Shown here: in pieces, positions 15,070 through 24,240 of the stretch
Layout of the letters: each line of letters begins with the position of its first letter
How positions within the stretch are numbered: position 1 is the first letter of the stretch
DNA from: Leptospira kemamanensis
GTDB taxonomy: Bacteria > Spirochaetota > Leptospiria > Leptospirales > Leptospiraceae
Length of the DNA: 64,000 nucleotides
Reading direction: 5' to 3'
Assembly (NCBI RefSeq): GCF_004769665.1
Contig: NZ_RQGG01000032.1
Coordinates: 248,001 to 312,000 of the forward strand
Translations under genes and position numbers: made by a program
The notes under the pieces: model-generated
Database searches by the model: none
What the model was told of the DNA's origin: nothing
The model's input: only the letters and a program-made list of their open reading frames with translations

Positions 15070-17003
15070 GCCAGTCGGCATCTGAGTTTCGTTTAGAAGC
15101 AAGTTTTCGGAAACGATTGTATTTTTTTACAGGGATGATTGTATTTACGTTAACTGCGTATATATTACAATTATTCAACTTACAGATCGTACAAGGGAGT
15201 GAAAACTCTCTCAAAGCCGAACGATTTGTCCGTAGAAGTGAATCGATTCCTGCAGACCGTGGCAATATCTTTGATCGTAACTTTTTAACACCCGAAACAA
15301 GCCAACCCCTTGTTTCCAATTCCGCCTCTTTAGATGTGATCCTCAATACAAGTTTACTGAAAAATGATGCCAAAAAAGTAAAAGAGTTCATTTATAAATT
15401 TTGTGAAGCTCTTTCGATTCCGATCGTTTATTACGAAAAAGAATTACAAGAATCTCGTTTGATTAAAAAAATCCGTTCCAGGGAACCTTTTGTATTACTC
15501 GAAGGGATTTCCAGGGAACAACAAGAAAGAATTTTAGTTTTAGACAATATCAATCGTTATGTTTATCTTGTGTCTTCACCTGCACGTGTGTACCATATGG
15601 GACCAGCTCTTTCGCATGTGACGGGTTATGTGGGAAAACCAACCACAAGTGACTTACAAGAAAAAGAAATCAAAACCTACCAATTGATTGGAAAAGGGGG
15701 AATTGAATCCCTTTACGACACAACTCTCCGTGGCCAAGACGGGTTTCGCATCCAAAAACGAAACACAGAAGGAAACATCGAAGAAGAACGTGTGATCGAA
15801 CACTCTGTCCCTGGAAATAACTTAATCCTCACGATCGACAGAGACATGCAAATTGCTGCTTATAAGGCCCTAAAAGGTGTTAGGGGAACTGTCCTTGCGA
15901 TCAAAGCCACCACAGGCGAAGTACTGGCAATGGCTTCCAATCCTTCTTATGATCCCAATATTTTATCTGGGAAAAATAAACTCGAACGTTCCAATCACTT
16001 CACTCGAGTCACAAACAATGGTGGGTTTTTAAATTTAGCCATCCAGTCCAGGTTTCCACCGGCATCTACGTTCAAAACCTTAGTGGGTCTTGCCGCTATG
16101 GAAAGTGAACACAAAATCAATTATGATCCCAAACAAACCTTTTCTTGTCCTGCAAGTTTTACTTTGAAGTCAACCTTCAAAGGTGTCCCTGACCAAGTGT
16201 TTTATAACTGGGATAAAAAGAACCATGGGGAACTCAATTTAGCACAAGCACTTGAAAAATCAAACTCCGTTTACTTTTACCAACTTGGTTACAAACTTGG
16301 TGCCGAACCCATTCTCGCCTATTCAAGGTTATTTGGTTTAGATAAAAAAACAGGAATTGATTTACCTGGAGAAGCCACTGGTTTTATCCCAAGCTCTGAT
16401 TGGAAAAAAAGAACTTACGGAAACAAATGGTTTGATGGTGATACGGTTAACTTATCCATCGGACAAGGATTTATTTCAGTAACACCGATTGAGATGGCTT
16501 TGTTTTATATGGCAGTCGTGAACAACGGAAAAATTTACAAACCGTATGTTGTGTCTGAAATCAGAAGTCCACTTGACAACTCCCTCATCCAAAAAACAGA
16601 ACCAACCATCTTACGTGATATTCCACTTAAAAAATCCACTGTGGAAGCTTTGAAAGAAGGATTGTATTTGGTTGGGTATTCAGGAACTGCTTCCGGTGTT
16701 CTCAATTCACCAACTTTACCTGAGATTGCTGGTAAAACGGGGACTGCACAAACAAGACGTAGAGGTGCATCTTCCTCTAACCACGCTTGGTTCATTGGAT
16801 ATGCACCAGTGAATGCACCTGTCGAAAAACAGATATTAGTTGCCGCTTTCGTAGAATATGGAGTAGGTGGTGCAGCATCAGCAGCGCCTGCGGCAAGGGA
16901 AGTATTCAAAGCAGCTTTCCCACCAGGATCCTTCCCAAGAACCGATAGATCTCGTGCTAAAACCATGGAAGAAGAAGCACCCGTTGAACAAGAGGCATTT
17001 TAA
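15066..17003 (+). CDS. mrdA: Penicillin-binding protein 2 (elongation transpeptidase)
   Basis: 645 residues: a short cytosolic N-terminus, one membrane helix (about 18-38), the class B pedestal domain ([10 protein letters not shown] at 63-72) and a transpeptidase domain with all three active-site motifs: STFK (S334-K337), SNS (399-401) and KTG (557-559). It crosslinks lateral-wall peptidoglycan with RodA. The gene lies between mreD (4-nt overlap) and rodA (1-nt overlap). The C-terminal 25 residues are acidic and Pro/Arg-containing. It is the expected target of amdinocillin-type beta-lactams. Confidence 0.95.
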   Translation: MSQSASEFRLEASFRKRLYFFTGMIVFTLTAYILQLFNLQIVQGSENSLKAERFVRRSESIPADRGNIFDRNFLTPETSQPLVSNSASLDVILNTSLLKNDAKKVKEFIYKFCEALSIPIVYYEKELQESRLIKKIRSREPFVLLEGISREQQERILVLDNINRYVYLVSSPARVYHMGPALSHVTGYVGKPTTSDLQEKEIKTYQLIGKGGIESLYDTTLRGQDGFRIQKRNTEGNIEEERVIEHSVPGNNLILTIDRDMQIAAYKALKGVRGTVLAIKATTGEVLAMASNPSYDPNILSGKNKLERSNHFTRVTNNGGFLNLAIQSRFPPASTFKTLVGLAAMESEHKINYDPKQTFSCPASFTLKSTFKGVPDQVFYNWDKKNHGELNLAQALEKSNSVYFYQLGYKLGAEPILAYSRLFGLDKKTGIDLPGEATGFIPSSDWKKRTYGNKWFDGDTVNLSIGQGFISVTPIEMALFYMAVVNNGKIYKPYVVSEIRSPLDNSLIQKTEPTILRDIPLKKSTVEALKEGLYLVGYSGTASGVLNSPTLPEIAGKTGTAQTRRRGASSSNHAWFIGYAPVNAPVEKQILVAAFVEYGVGGAASAAPAAREVFKAAFPPGSFPRTDRSRAKTMEEEAPVEQEAF

Positions 17004-18517
17004 TGGCTGATCGTAATACAGAAAAACTCGATTATTTTTTAATTTTCTCCGTTGTGCTCGTGGCAATGGCCGGTGTTCTCACGTTATACACACAAGAAGC
17101 AAACTCGGCAGATGCACTTGGTCGTTGGTACAAACAGTTCTCTTTTGTGTTTGTTGGGCTCATTGCGATGTGGTTTATGTCGAGGATCAATTACCAATTG
17201 ATTGGTTCTTATGCAGTCTTCATTTATCTATTTTCGATTTTCCTTTTGATTTTAACACTGATCCCGGGTATTGGTTACCTTCCTTCCGGTCGCGGTGCTA
17301 GGTCTTGGTTAAAACTTGGTCCGATCACTCTCCAAGCTTCTGAATTTTCAAAATTGGCAACGGTGATTTTACTTGGTCAGTATCTTGTGATGAAAGAAAA
17401 GGAAATGCACAAAATTACGGTTTTGATCGTTCCATTTATTATTTGTTTGGTGCCCATGTTATTCATCATCTTACAACCAGACTTTGGAACTGCGGTATCC
17501 TTTTTGCCAATGTTATTTACCATGTTGTACTTAGGTGGTGCCGATATCTTACACGTAGGATCGTTACTTACCTTTGGTGGGATCTCATTGATGGTTCCCA
17601 TGTATTTGGCTTACTCTCAACTCACACTCATCCAACCTCTCATTGATTTACTTCGCAAAGACAACAAAACAGAACTTGTTTCCCTCGTGAACCAACTCCA
17701 AGGAAAAATTTGGCTCATCTTGGATGGGAAAAAAGTTTCAGGACTCACTCTTCCTGGAATTGAAAATCCAAAAAACTTACAGATGATTCGTGAAGCAGCA
17801 GAAATCGTCAAAGATGAATATGCAAGTATTGGATATAAAATTTTATCCAACGAAGCCTTTATGTTTGGACTCGGTGGAACGCTTGCCCTCATCAGTCTTG
17901 TGATGATTTTCATTCGAATTGCTCGTGGTTCACGCCATCTCAGAAATTATTACATCACCATCGGTATCCTTGGACTTTCTGTTTTATCTGCCATTGCAGT
18001 TCACAAATCCATTCCATTCCGAGAAAACCAAGTCATTCGTCTCACTGCCTTTCTCAACCCAGACCAATTCAAACAAGGTGCTGGTTACCAACTTCGCGCG
18101 TCCAAACCTGCCGTGGGTTCTGGAAAAGTATTTGGAAAAGGATTTTTTCATGGAGAGATGACGGAAGGTCGTATTCCTCATGTTCCCGAATCGGGAACAG
18201 ACTTTATCTTTGCTTCTTGGGCAGAACAAACAGGTTTTTTTGGAAGTATTTTGTTATTATTCTTCCTTATGTCCATTCCACTTCGTGGGTTACAAATAAG
18301 TTTTGAAAGTAAGGATCGTTTTGGATCGTTACTCGCCGCGGGGATTGTAGCCATGATCTTTTTCCATATCGCCATCAATGTAGGGATCGTAATTGGACTT
18401 CTCCCAGTAACAGGTGTTCCACTCACATTTATGAGTTATGGGGGATCACACTTGGTGATGGCAATGACAGCTGTTGGAATCATTTTATCGATTAAAAAAC
18501 GTAAGTTTGCGAACTAA
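17003..18517 (+). CDS. rodA: Peptidoglycan glycosyltransferase RodA (SEDS) with an enlarged loop
   Basis: 504 residues, against roughly 370-420 for usual RodA. The SEDS fold is clear: [29 protein letters not shown], then [13 protein letters not shown], and the C-terminal signature [19 protein letters not shown] with the conserved Asp, followed by [15 protein letters not shown]. The extra length lies mainly between the membrane part around residue 200 and the [15 protein letters not shown] segment: a roughly 100-residue stretch with Lys/Glu-rich helices and one or two added hydrophobic helices. RodA polymerises glycan strands with PBP2, whose gene overlaps by one base. Confidence 0.93.
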   Translation: MADRNTEKLDYFLIFSVVLVAMAGVLTLYTQEANSADALGRWYKQFSFVFVGLIAMWFMSRINYQLIGSYAVFIYLFSIFLLILTLIPGIGYLPSGRGARSWLKLGPITLQASEFSKLATVILLGQYLVMKEKEMHKITVLIVPFIICLVPMLFIILQPDFGTAVSFLPMLFTMLYLGGADILHVGSLLTFGGISLMVPMYLAYSQLTLIQPLIDLLRKDNKTELVSLVNQLQGKIWLILDGKKVSGLTLPGIENPKNLQMIREAAEIVKDEYASIGYKILSNEAFMFGLGGTLALISLVMIFIRIARGSRHLRNYYITIGILGLSVLSAIAVHKSIPFRENQVIRLTAFLNPDQFKQGAGYQLRASKPAVGSGKVFGKGFFHGEMTEGRIPHVPESGTDFIFASWAEQTGFFGSILLLFFLMSIPLRGLQISFESKDRFGSLLAAGIVAMIFFHIAINVGIVIGLLPVTGVPLTFMSYGGSHLVMAMTAVGIILSIKKRKFAN

Positions 18518-18525
18518 GATCCCAA

Positions 18526-19365
18526 ATGAAACCCACCAAAAAAATTCTGGATGCAGATGAGTTCTTCCAAACCAAAGTCAAGTTGGAAGAAGAACTCATC
18601 CATTTAGAAAGTTTGGATCGGCAAGTGAACGAACAAATTACCAAGTTGGTGAGTTTATCAGAAAAACTCATCACATGTTCGGAAACAAACGAGTCTCCTT
18701 ATTTTTTACAACGCAGCAAACGTCTCCAATCCGAAATCCTCAAATTTAAAATCAAAAACGAATACAAACAAAGAGAATTTGATTCCCTTTACCATATCTT
18801 AGAGAAAATCAAATCAGAAGATAAAATTGAATTTTTAAATTCGGCACTAAAAAATCGAATCGCTAAAATTGCTAAGCGATTGGTGAATCAAAAACAAAGC
18901 GAAACGGATTCCAATCAAAAAAGCATAAGTTTATCCTTCACCGAAAGAGTGAAGAACGCATCCAATTTGATAAAAACAAATCCAATCAAACCGTCCCCAG
19001 GAAAACATGTTTTTATCTGTTATGTGTTAGAAGGTGTACATTTCCTTTTGCCGAAAAAACCATACCGCATCCTTCGGAACATACCGGCTTTCAAAAAACA
19101 AATCAAAATCAAAGACAAATTGATTCCGATGTTTCCTGGTCCTGGATTTGTCCTTATGGAAGATGGGGAATCCAAAAACAAACATGTCATCCTCATGAAA
19201 AATGGAGAGAAAAAGGAATGTGGTTTTTATTTTGATGAATTAAAAGAAGACTGGGCCATTTCCAAAACCTCTCTCGATGCCATCTTAGAAAAAGAATCCA
19301 ATCACAATTCCATCCTCGGCAAAATCAAACGCAAAGGCAAATTGTACCACATCATCAAACTTTAA
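18526..19365 (+). CDS. Hypothetical coiled-coil protein, last gene of the elongation operon
   Basis: 279 residues, cytosolic, starting 8 nt after rodA. The first half (about 10-105) is a strongly charged coiled coil (KVKLEEELIHLESLDRQVN). The second half has a small beta domain beginning KHVFICYVLEGVHFLLPKKPYRILRNIP and ending GKLYHIIKL. I do not recognise the family. Co-location suggests a link to the elongation machinery or to its regulation; that is inference from position only. A perfect-stem hairpin follows the stop. Confidence 0.7.
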   Translation: MKPTKKILDADEFFQTKVKLEEELIHLESLDRQVNEQITKLVSLSEKLITCSETNESPYFLQRSKRLQSEILKFKIKNEYKQREFDSLYHILEKIKSEDKIEFLNSALKNRIAKIAKRLVNQKQSETDSNQKSISLSFTERVKNASNLIKTNPIKPSPGKHVFICYVLEGVHFLLPKKPYRILRNIPAFKKQIKIKDKLIPMFPGPGFVLMEDGESKNKHVILMKNGEKKECGFYFDELKEDWAISKTSLDAILEKESNHNSILGKIKRKGKLYHIIKL

Positions 19366-19373
19366 CATCCAAA

Positions 19374-19398
19374 GGTCGCTGAGTTTATCGAAGCGACC
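19374..19398. repeat. Hairpin of the TCGAYAARCTC-loop family, possible bidirectional terminator
   Basis: GGTCGCT (19374-19380) pairs perfectly with AGCGACC (19392-19398) around the 11-nt loop GAGTTTATCGA, whose reverse complement TCGATAAACTC equals the loop at 11120-11130. It lies between the convergent coiled-coil gene and ribF, so it could act as a terminator for both, although T-runs are weak. Confidence 0.65.
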
Positions 19399-19406
19399 AA
19401 TTCAAC

Positions 19407-20336
19407 TTATAACTGCAAAACTCGCAAACTTGTTTCTTTGTCTCGATTGAGTTGGTTTTTTAAAGATTCGATTCCATCGAACTTTTGTTCTTCTCGGATT
19501 TTTTTCACCATCTCCAATTCAATTTCTTTGCCGTAACAATTTTCGTCAAAATCGAAGATGTTTACTTCCACATGCAAACCTAACCCATCAAAGGTGGGAT
19601 TAAAACCGATGTTTACCATTCCTTTGTGGTCTTTTCCATCAATCTTCACAAAACAAGCATACACTCCCACTGATGGAAGAAGTTTATCATTTGGTATTTG
19701 CAAATTAGCAGTAGGAAACCCAATGGTTCGGCCACGTTTGGCACCTTCCACCACAGTTCCGGAGATATGATAATTTCGTCCGAGTAAAATTTTTGCTTCT
19801 TCCATTTCTCCTTTGTCGAGAAACCCTCGGATGAGTGAGGAAGAAATTTTACTGTCTTTTTTTAAGACTGCTTCTCGCAGTTCCACCGTATAACCATATT
19901 TAGTTTTATTATTGTCGAGTAAGGTAAAATCCCCCCTCCTCTCAGCACCAAAAAAATGGTTATAACCAATCACGATGTGTCTTGCATGTAAGGTGTTCAT
20001 CATGATTTGTTCCAAAAAGTCTTCAGCAGTCATTTTGGAAAGTGTAAGAGTAAAATCTAAAACGATGAGATAATCAATTCCAAACCCACGAATGAGTTCT
20101 TCTTTTTCTGATTCGGAAGAGAGGTATTTAAAATTGGGTTTTTTCCCGAGCACTACAGACGGGTTTGGATAATACGTGACAACCACCGAAGGGATCCCCA
20201 GTTCTTTTGCTTTTTCCACAGTCCGTAACAAAAGTGTTTGGTGGCCGACATGGATTCCGTCAAAATTCCCCAAAGTCAGTGAGGAACCATTTTGGAATTC
20301 ATTTTGGATCGATTCTAAAGAACGAATAATTTTCAA
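19407..20336 (-). CDS. ribF: Bifunctional riboflavin kinase/FAD synthetase RibF
   Basis: 309 residues. The N-terminal adenylyltransferase half has the GNFDGIHVGHQ nucleotide-binding motif (about 22-32) and a GYNHFFGAERRGD loop. The C-terminal riboflavin kinase half begins near residue 185 and has GAKRGRTIGFPTANL. The enzyme phosphorylates riboflavin to FMN and adenylates it to FAD in the cytosol. The start codon is TTG at 20336 (no in-frame ATG fits the conserved N-terminus), without a strong ribosome site. It is divergent from the next secreted protein gene. No FMN riboswitch is seen upstream. Confidence 0.93.
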   Translation of the reverse strand: MKIIRSLESIQNEFQNGSSLTLGNFDGIHVGHQTLLLRTVEKAKELGIPSVVVTYYPNPSVVLGKKPNFKYLSSESEKEELIRGFGIDYLIVLDFTLTLSKMTAEDFLEQIMMNTLHARHIVIGYNHFFGAERRGDFTLLDNNKTKYGYTVELREAVLKKDSKISSSLIRGFLDKGEMEEAKILLGRNYHISGTVVEGAKRGRTIGFPTANLQIPNDKLLPSVGVYACFVKIDGKDHKGMVNIGFNPTFDGLGLHVEVNIFDFDENCYGKEIELEMVKKIREEQKFDGIESLKNQLNRDKETSLRVLQL

Positions 20337-20381
20337 AGGGGGACTTGTCTCGTAATCCGATACTTGGAATAGGTGTTACCA

Positions 20382-20942
20382 TTGAAACTACGAACCCTTC
20401 TCATTACGGCAATCTTTTTATCAACGCTTGGTGCACTCTTCGCCGATGATTCCAAAATTCCCAAACAAGAATTTGGTTTGGAAGAAGGTTTGCTTCCAGA
20501 AGACATCTCCACGTTTCCCGAACTCAAAACCTGGGCGATTTACCAGTCGTATGAGTTGGAACCCGATGCGCCACATTTGGGTTTACAAGATTCCATCTGT
20601 CGTATGGTGCCAGAATCGGGACTTCGCTTTTTACTCGAAAAATCAGGTCATACAAAATCTACTGTTTACCTCTATTTGGATTTAACCAAATACAGACCAC
20701 TGAAAGGTTCGAAGTTCAAACCAAGAAAATTACAAATCTTCGTGAACGGGAAACCAAAACGGTCGATTCTCACGGAAAGGACACATGGGTTTCAGAATCC
20801 TGTGGAAATCCCTCTGGAACCATCCGAATACCCCGATGGCAAAATCCATGTGGAGGTAGTCCCCAGTCAAAACTCTGTCGGACGTTTTTGGGGGATTTGG
20901 GATGCGTTTGTGGTGGAGAATCGTTTGGATGAAACTGAGTGA
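20382..20942 (+). CDS. Hypothetical secreted protein
   Basis: 186 residues from the TTG at 20382 (MKLRTLLITAIFLSTLGALFADD), which gives a textbook signal peptide and is preceded by AGGTG. The frame also offers a GTG at 20373, adding three residues. The mature part has a beta-rich region with KPRKLQIFVNGKPK and PVEIPLEPSEYPDGKIHVEVVPS, resembling an immunoglobulin-like or carbohydrate-binding sandwich in rhythm only. Its 3' end abuts a convergent STAS gene with no spacer. Unknown function; probably periplasmic. Confidence 0.65.
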   Translation: MKLRTLLITAIFLSTLGALFADDSKIPKQEFGLEEGLLPEDISTFPELKTWAIYQSYELEPDAPHLGLQDSICRMVPESGLRFLLEKSGHTKSTVYLYLDLTKYRPLKGSKFKPRKLQIFVNGKPKRSILTERTHGFQNPVEIPLEPSEYPDGKIHVEVVPSQNSVGRFWGIWDAFVVENRLDETE

Positions 20943-21287
20943 TTATACCGCGTATTTTTCGCGGTATTCGTCTTCGCCAATGGTTTGGAAGTAACTCGTA
21001 AGCCCTGCTACCTTAAATACCTTCTCAATGGCTGGTTTCATATTGGCAATGGAGAACTTTCCTTGCAATTCCTGGACATAATTCAGCTGTTTGATGAGCA
21101 TTCCAATTCCAGAAGAGTCAATGTAGTTGAGTTTTTCTAAATTGATGATGACGTGCAGATTGGCGGACGGTTGGTTTGGGATATTGGTTTCGAGGAAGTT
21201 TTTAAAATCCAAGGAAGTGTAAATGTCCAAACTTCCAGAAATGCTGATCACAAAGGCGTCTGCATTCTTTTTCAGATTTATTTCCAT
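20943..21287 (-). CDS. STAS-domain anti-sigma factor antagonist
   Basis: 114 residues forming a single STAS domain: ISISGSLDIYTSLDF at the N-terminus and YIDSSGIGMLI at 55-65, where a Ser of DSSG is the phosphorylation site in SpoIIAA-type proteins. Such proteins bind anti-sigma kinases of the RsbW/SpoIIAB type and are reset by SpoIIE/PP2C phosphatases. A SpoIIE-type phosphatase begins at 62350 in this window, but the two genes are far apart and no anti-sigma kinase is adjacent, so a partnership is only possible. The gene is monocistronic. Confidence 0.88.
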   Translation of the reverse strand: MEINLKKNADAFVISISGSLDIYTSLDFKNFLETNIPNQPSANLHVIINLEKLNYIDSSGIGMLIKQLNYVQELQGKFSIANMKPAIEKVFKVAGLTSYFQTIGEDEYREKYAV

Positions 21288-21407
21288 GGGAGACCTACCG
21301 CAAGGCTCCTGTTTTTACGTTTTTTATTCAACCTTATTTTTAACAAATTAATGATTTCATTTCAAAAGTCGAAAATAGATATAGAGTCTACTATCTAGGG
21401 AGTTCGT

Positions 21408-22127
21408 ATGCGTACCTCGTTTGTCTTAATTTTTACCTTCTTCTTCACCGTTGGTCTTTTTGCCGCGGATGAAAAAAATGAACCTGTGAGCCAAGCAGAT
21501 GCCCATAGATTGAATCCCGATGGAAGCATCGCACTCATTCCCTATAATGCAAAACAACAGCAGAAAATAGAACGAATTGGCAAGGAAGTGGATGATTACC
21601 ACGCCATGATCAACGAAAAGGTGAAATTCCTTAGTTTTGAGAAAAAAATCAAAGACAGTCGTTATGGACAAGTCACAAACGCACGGGAGATTCACCTTCC
21701 TTACGAGCCAAGATATGTCATGCACAGTCGTTTTGTGATGAAACTGAAAGGTGGCGGTGGTGCTGAAGGTGGTGGTTTTTCACTGGATGAACTTTCCTTT
21801 TGGTCACGTAAGTCACTTACGGATAAAGGAAAAGACCCTGTCACCACATATCGTGAACTCAAAAACAGCACTGCTGGTGGAGTGAAAGGACTTGTACTTT
21901 CTGTTCGCACAGTCACCAATGCCGATGACAATACCCTTACCTACGAATTGGAAAAAATCCAAAGCCCTTGGGAAAGAATTCGTTTGGCAACTGCTTACCG
22001 GGACAGACTTCGTGAAGTGGCAAGAACCATTGACCGTTACATCCAAGCAAAAGGCAAATTAGAAGCAAAAATGGTTTCTGAATCTGTTTTGGAAGTCTCT
22101 GTGAGTGGAGATTTCGAAGAACCTTAA
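21408..22127 (+). CDS. Hypothetical secreted protein
   Basis: 239 residues with a strong signal peptide (SFVLIFTFFFTVGLFAA, cleavage after AA). The mature protein starts with a charged helical region (QQQKIERIGKEVDDYHAMINEKVKFLSFEKKIKDS), has a glycine run (KGGGGAEGGG, about 108-117) and ends with a long helix ending in a beta tail. A good GGGAG-like ribosome site (AGGGAG) precedes the ATG. I considered a relation to Leptospira flagellar-sheath coiling proteins but see no firm signature. It is followed 28 nt later by a J-domain protein gene. Confidence 0.65.
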   Translation: MRTSFVLIFTFFFTVGLFAADEKNEPVSQADAHRLNPDGSIALIPYNAKQQQKIERIGKEVDDYHAMINEKVKFLSFEKKIKDSRYGQVTNAREIHLPYEPRYVMHSRFVMKLKGGGGAEGGGFSLDELSFWSRKSLTDKGKDPVTTYRELKNSTAGGVKGLVLSVRTVTNADDNTLTYELEKIQSPWERIRLATAYRDRLREVARTIDRYIQAKGKLEAKMVSESVLEVSVSGDFEEP

Positions 22128-22155
22128 TCGGTATTAGGTGGGATTTGGTAACACA

Positions 22156-22851
22156 ATGCCACCGCAAAACACGAACCTTTACGAAGTATTAGAAATTCCC
22201 TTTGGTGCCACGACGGAAGAAATTAAAACTTCTTTCCGTCGGCTAGCCAAACATTATCATCCCGACATTCCTGTTACAGGATCCTACGCTAAGTTTCAAT
22301 CCATCCATTATGCTTACCAAATTCTCACGGGTGTTTCGAGAAAACAGTATGATGAAGAGTTTAAAAGAAATTATGCGAAAGCCTTTTTAAAACGAAAACT
22401 CGAAGAACACCCCATCGTATTGCCCGTCTCTCGTGTCCGATTTACCACAGGGATCATTGACCTTGCCAAAAAGGGTCTTATGAGAAAAGGATTTCGCAAT
22501 AAAGATCGTAGGAAGGTCACGGGCATTGATTATGATTTGGTGATCGATCTAAAAGAATCGGAAACCATGCGACCCGTGATTGCCGTAATCCCTCTTACCG
22601 TGCGGATTGTTTGTCGCGACTGCATGGGCAGTGACCCCCATTGTCCCGCTTGTAGTGGCCGAGGAAGTTATAAAGGTTACCGTAAGTTAAATGTGGAGTT
22701 TCCTGTTTCCTCCCTTGTCCCTTCGAAGGTGTTTGAATTTGATCTCTCTAAATTCCGACCGGATTCATTTACCCATTTTAAGAAAAAATTCCTTCGAGTG
22801 AAGTTACTCGTTCATAAAAATATCCCTTTACGGACAAAGACCGCTGTCTAA
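22156..22851 (+). CDS. J-domain (DnaJ-like) protein with zinc-finger-like cysteines
   Basis: About 231 residues from the ATG at 22156; a GTG at 22138 would add six. The J domain (residues about 8-72) has NLYEVLEIPFGATTEEIKTSFRRLAKHYHPD with the HPD tripeptide needed to stimulate Hsp70 ATPase. The C-terminal part is not the usual DnaJ substrate domain, but it carries two Cys pairs (CRDCMG and CPACSGRG), like a shortened DnaJ zinc finger, then KGYRKLNVEFP. It is probably a specialised co-chaperone for a DnaK paralogue. No dnaK or grpE is nearby. Confidence 0.82.
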   Translation: MPPQNTNLYEVLEIPFGATTEEIKTSFRRLAKHYHPDIPVTGSYAKFQSIHYAYQILTGVSRKQYDEEFKRNYAKAFLKRKLEEHPIVLPVSRVRFTTGIIDLAKKGLMRKGFRNKDRRKVTGIDYDLVIDLKESETMRPVIAVIPLTVRIVCRDCMGSDPHCPACSGRGSYKGYRKLNVEFPVSSLVPSKVFEFDLSKFRPDSFTHFKKKFLRVKLLVHKNIPLRTKTAV

Positions 22852-22862
22852 AACGGAAACCA

Positions 22863-23891
22863 ATGGAGAGGATTCCAAAAATTGTATTTGTTTCCCCGAT
22901 TTACAAAGAAAAAATCTGGGGTGGCAGGAAACTGGAATCCGAATTTGGACGTTCCATCCCCGAAGGACCCATTGGTGAGTCCTGGGAAGTTTCTGTTTAT
23001 GGAAACGACATCTCTCCCATCCAAAATCCAGAGTTTTTAAACCTACCTCTCACAGAACTCATCCAAAAAGCACCAAACGAAGTGCTTGGAAAATCCTTTG
23101 CCAATGTTGGTTTACCCCTACTTGTCAAAGTTATCGATGCCAAAGAAAAACTATCTGTCCAAGTTCACCCTAACGATGATTATGCGAACAAGCATGATCC
23201 TCAGTCCAAAGGGAAAAAAGAATGTTGGTACGTTTTGTCCGCCGATCCTGGTGCAGAACTGGTAGTAGGTTTTGACATTCACACAAACCGAAACGAATAC
23301 GAATCTCTCGTAAAACAAAACCTAGGTGAATCTGTTTTAAAAAGATGGCCTGTCAAAGTGGGAGATGTTTTTCTTTTAAATCCAGGAACCATTCATGCCA
23401 TTGGTGGTGGTGTCGTTCTTTTGGAAGTACAACAATCCTCCGACTCCACGTACCGAGTGTACGATTACGGAAGGATTGGAGATGATGGCAAACCAAGGCA
23501 ATTACATTTAGAAAAAGCACTTTCTGTTTTGAATTTTGAAAAATCAAAAGGGGAAGAAAAATTAGAAAAACAACTCATTGGTTATCACCCATTCCCTCGT
23601 TATCTTTTTACATCCAATGATAAATTTAGATTAGAATCCTGGGAGTTTGACCAAGCTCAAAATTTTACATTGACTTCGTTATGTGAACCAAACTGTTTTG
23701 GAATCTTTTTTACCGTTTCTGGATCCATTTATTTTCCTGAGTTACAAAGAAACGTGGGAACAGGAGAAACATTTTTTGTCACTGCAACAGGCTTTGCTGA
23801 AACCGTAAACGCCTACGCAGCACCAGGGACAAAGTTAGCATTTATGTCCGCTGGAACCGATATGGTAAAATATCAATCATTCCACTATTGA
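22863..23891 (+). CDS. manA: Mannose-6-phosphate isomerase, class I
   Basis: 342 residues, a type I phosphomannose isomerase. Visible signatures are EKLSVQVHPNDDYA with a metal-binding His, KKECWYVL with the metal-binding Glu, and NPGTIHAIGGGVVLLEVQQSSDSTYRVYDYGR with the second His and the catalytic Arg. The enzyme interconverts mannose 6-phosphate and fructose 6-phosphate with a zinc ion and supplies GDP-mannose for surface glycans. It starts 11 nt after the J-domain gene, so the two are probably co-transcribed, though without an obvious functional link. Confidence 0.93.
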   Translation: MERIPKIVFVSPIYKEKIWGGRKLESEFGRSIPEGPIGESWEVSVYGNDISPIQNPEFLNLPLTELIQKAPNEVLGKSFANVGLPLLVKVIDAKEKLSVQVHPNDDYANKHDPQSKGKKECWYVLSADPGAELVVGFDIHTNRNEYESLVKQNLGESVLKRWPVKVGDVFLLNPGTIHAIGGGVVLLEVQQSSDSTYRVYDYGRIGDDGKPRQLHLEKALSVLNFEKSKGEEKLEKQLIGYHPFPRYLFTSNDKFRLESWEFDQAQNFTLTSLCEPNCFGIFFTVSGSIYFPELQRNVGTGETFFVTATGFAETVNAYAAPGTKLAFMSAGTDMVKYQSFHY

Positions 23892-23933
23892 CTTCTCTTA
23901 AAAATCTATATAATGAGATATAGAGAGGATTCT

Positions 23934-24236
23934 ATGAAAAAAATAATTTCCATTTTACTTGTGTTAGCATCAACTTCGTTGTTTGCTTTGTCTGAACTTG
24001 AGAATTTGATGATAAAAGAAGCAAATACTCCAGAAAGTAAGCAAGCGGCGCGCACGTATTTGAATGCGATGGCAAAAGAAAAAGAAGAAAACGCAAAACG
24101 TCACGAGAGAATGGCCATCAATCAAGGTGGAAAAGTCGTTTCCGCTGCAAAATTCAAAGAACACAATTTGAATCTTGCAAAAGAATTTAGAGCAGAGGCA
24201 GAAGAATACAAAAAAGCTGCGGATGCTTTAAAATAA
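23934..24236 (+). CDS. Small secreted helical protein
   Basis: 100 residues from the ATG at 23934, preceded by AGAGAGGA at an ideal distance; an upstream in-frame start at 23913 lacks such a site. The signal peptide (KKIISILLVLASTSLFA) is followed by an entirely helical, Lys/Glu/Ala-rich mature protein of about 80 residues with two similar segments: KQAARTYLNAMAKEKEENAKRH and HNLNLAKEFRAEAEEYKKAA. It probably forms a small periplasmic helical hairpin. I do not recognise it. It ends 4 nt before the convergent pirin gene. Confidence 0.7.
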   Translation: MKKIISILLVLASTSLFALSELENLMIKEANTPESKQAARTYLNAMAKEKEENAKRHERMAINQGGKVVSAAKFKEHNLNLAKEFRAEAEEYKKAADALK

Positions 24237-24240
24237 AAAT

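Noticed and set aside
20340..20380. FMN riboswitch upstream of ribF
   Set aside because: The divergent spacer is about 45 nt, far too short for the RFN element, and no conserved core is seen.
20333..20527. 64-codon minus-strand frame opposite the secreted protein gene
   Set aside because: Lies antisense to a signal-peptide-encoding region that has better coding character; no ribosome site.
21408..22127. Identification as a flagellar-sheath coiling protein (FcpA/FcpB type)
   Set aside because: Only general length and signal peptide agree; no diagnostic motif could be verified by eye.
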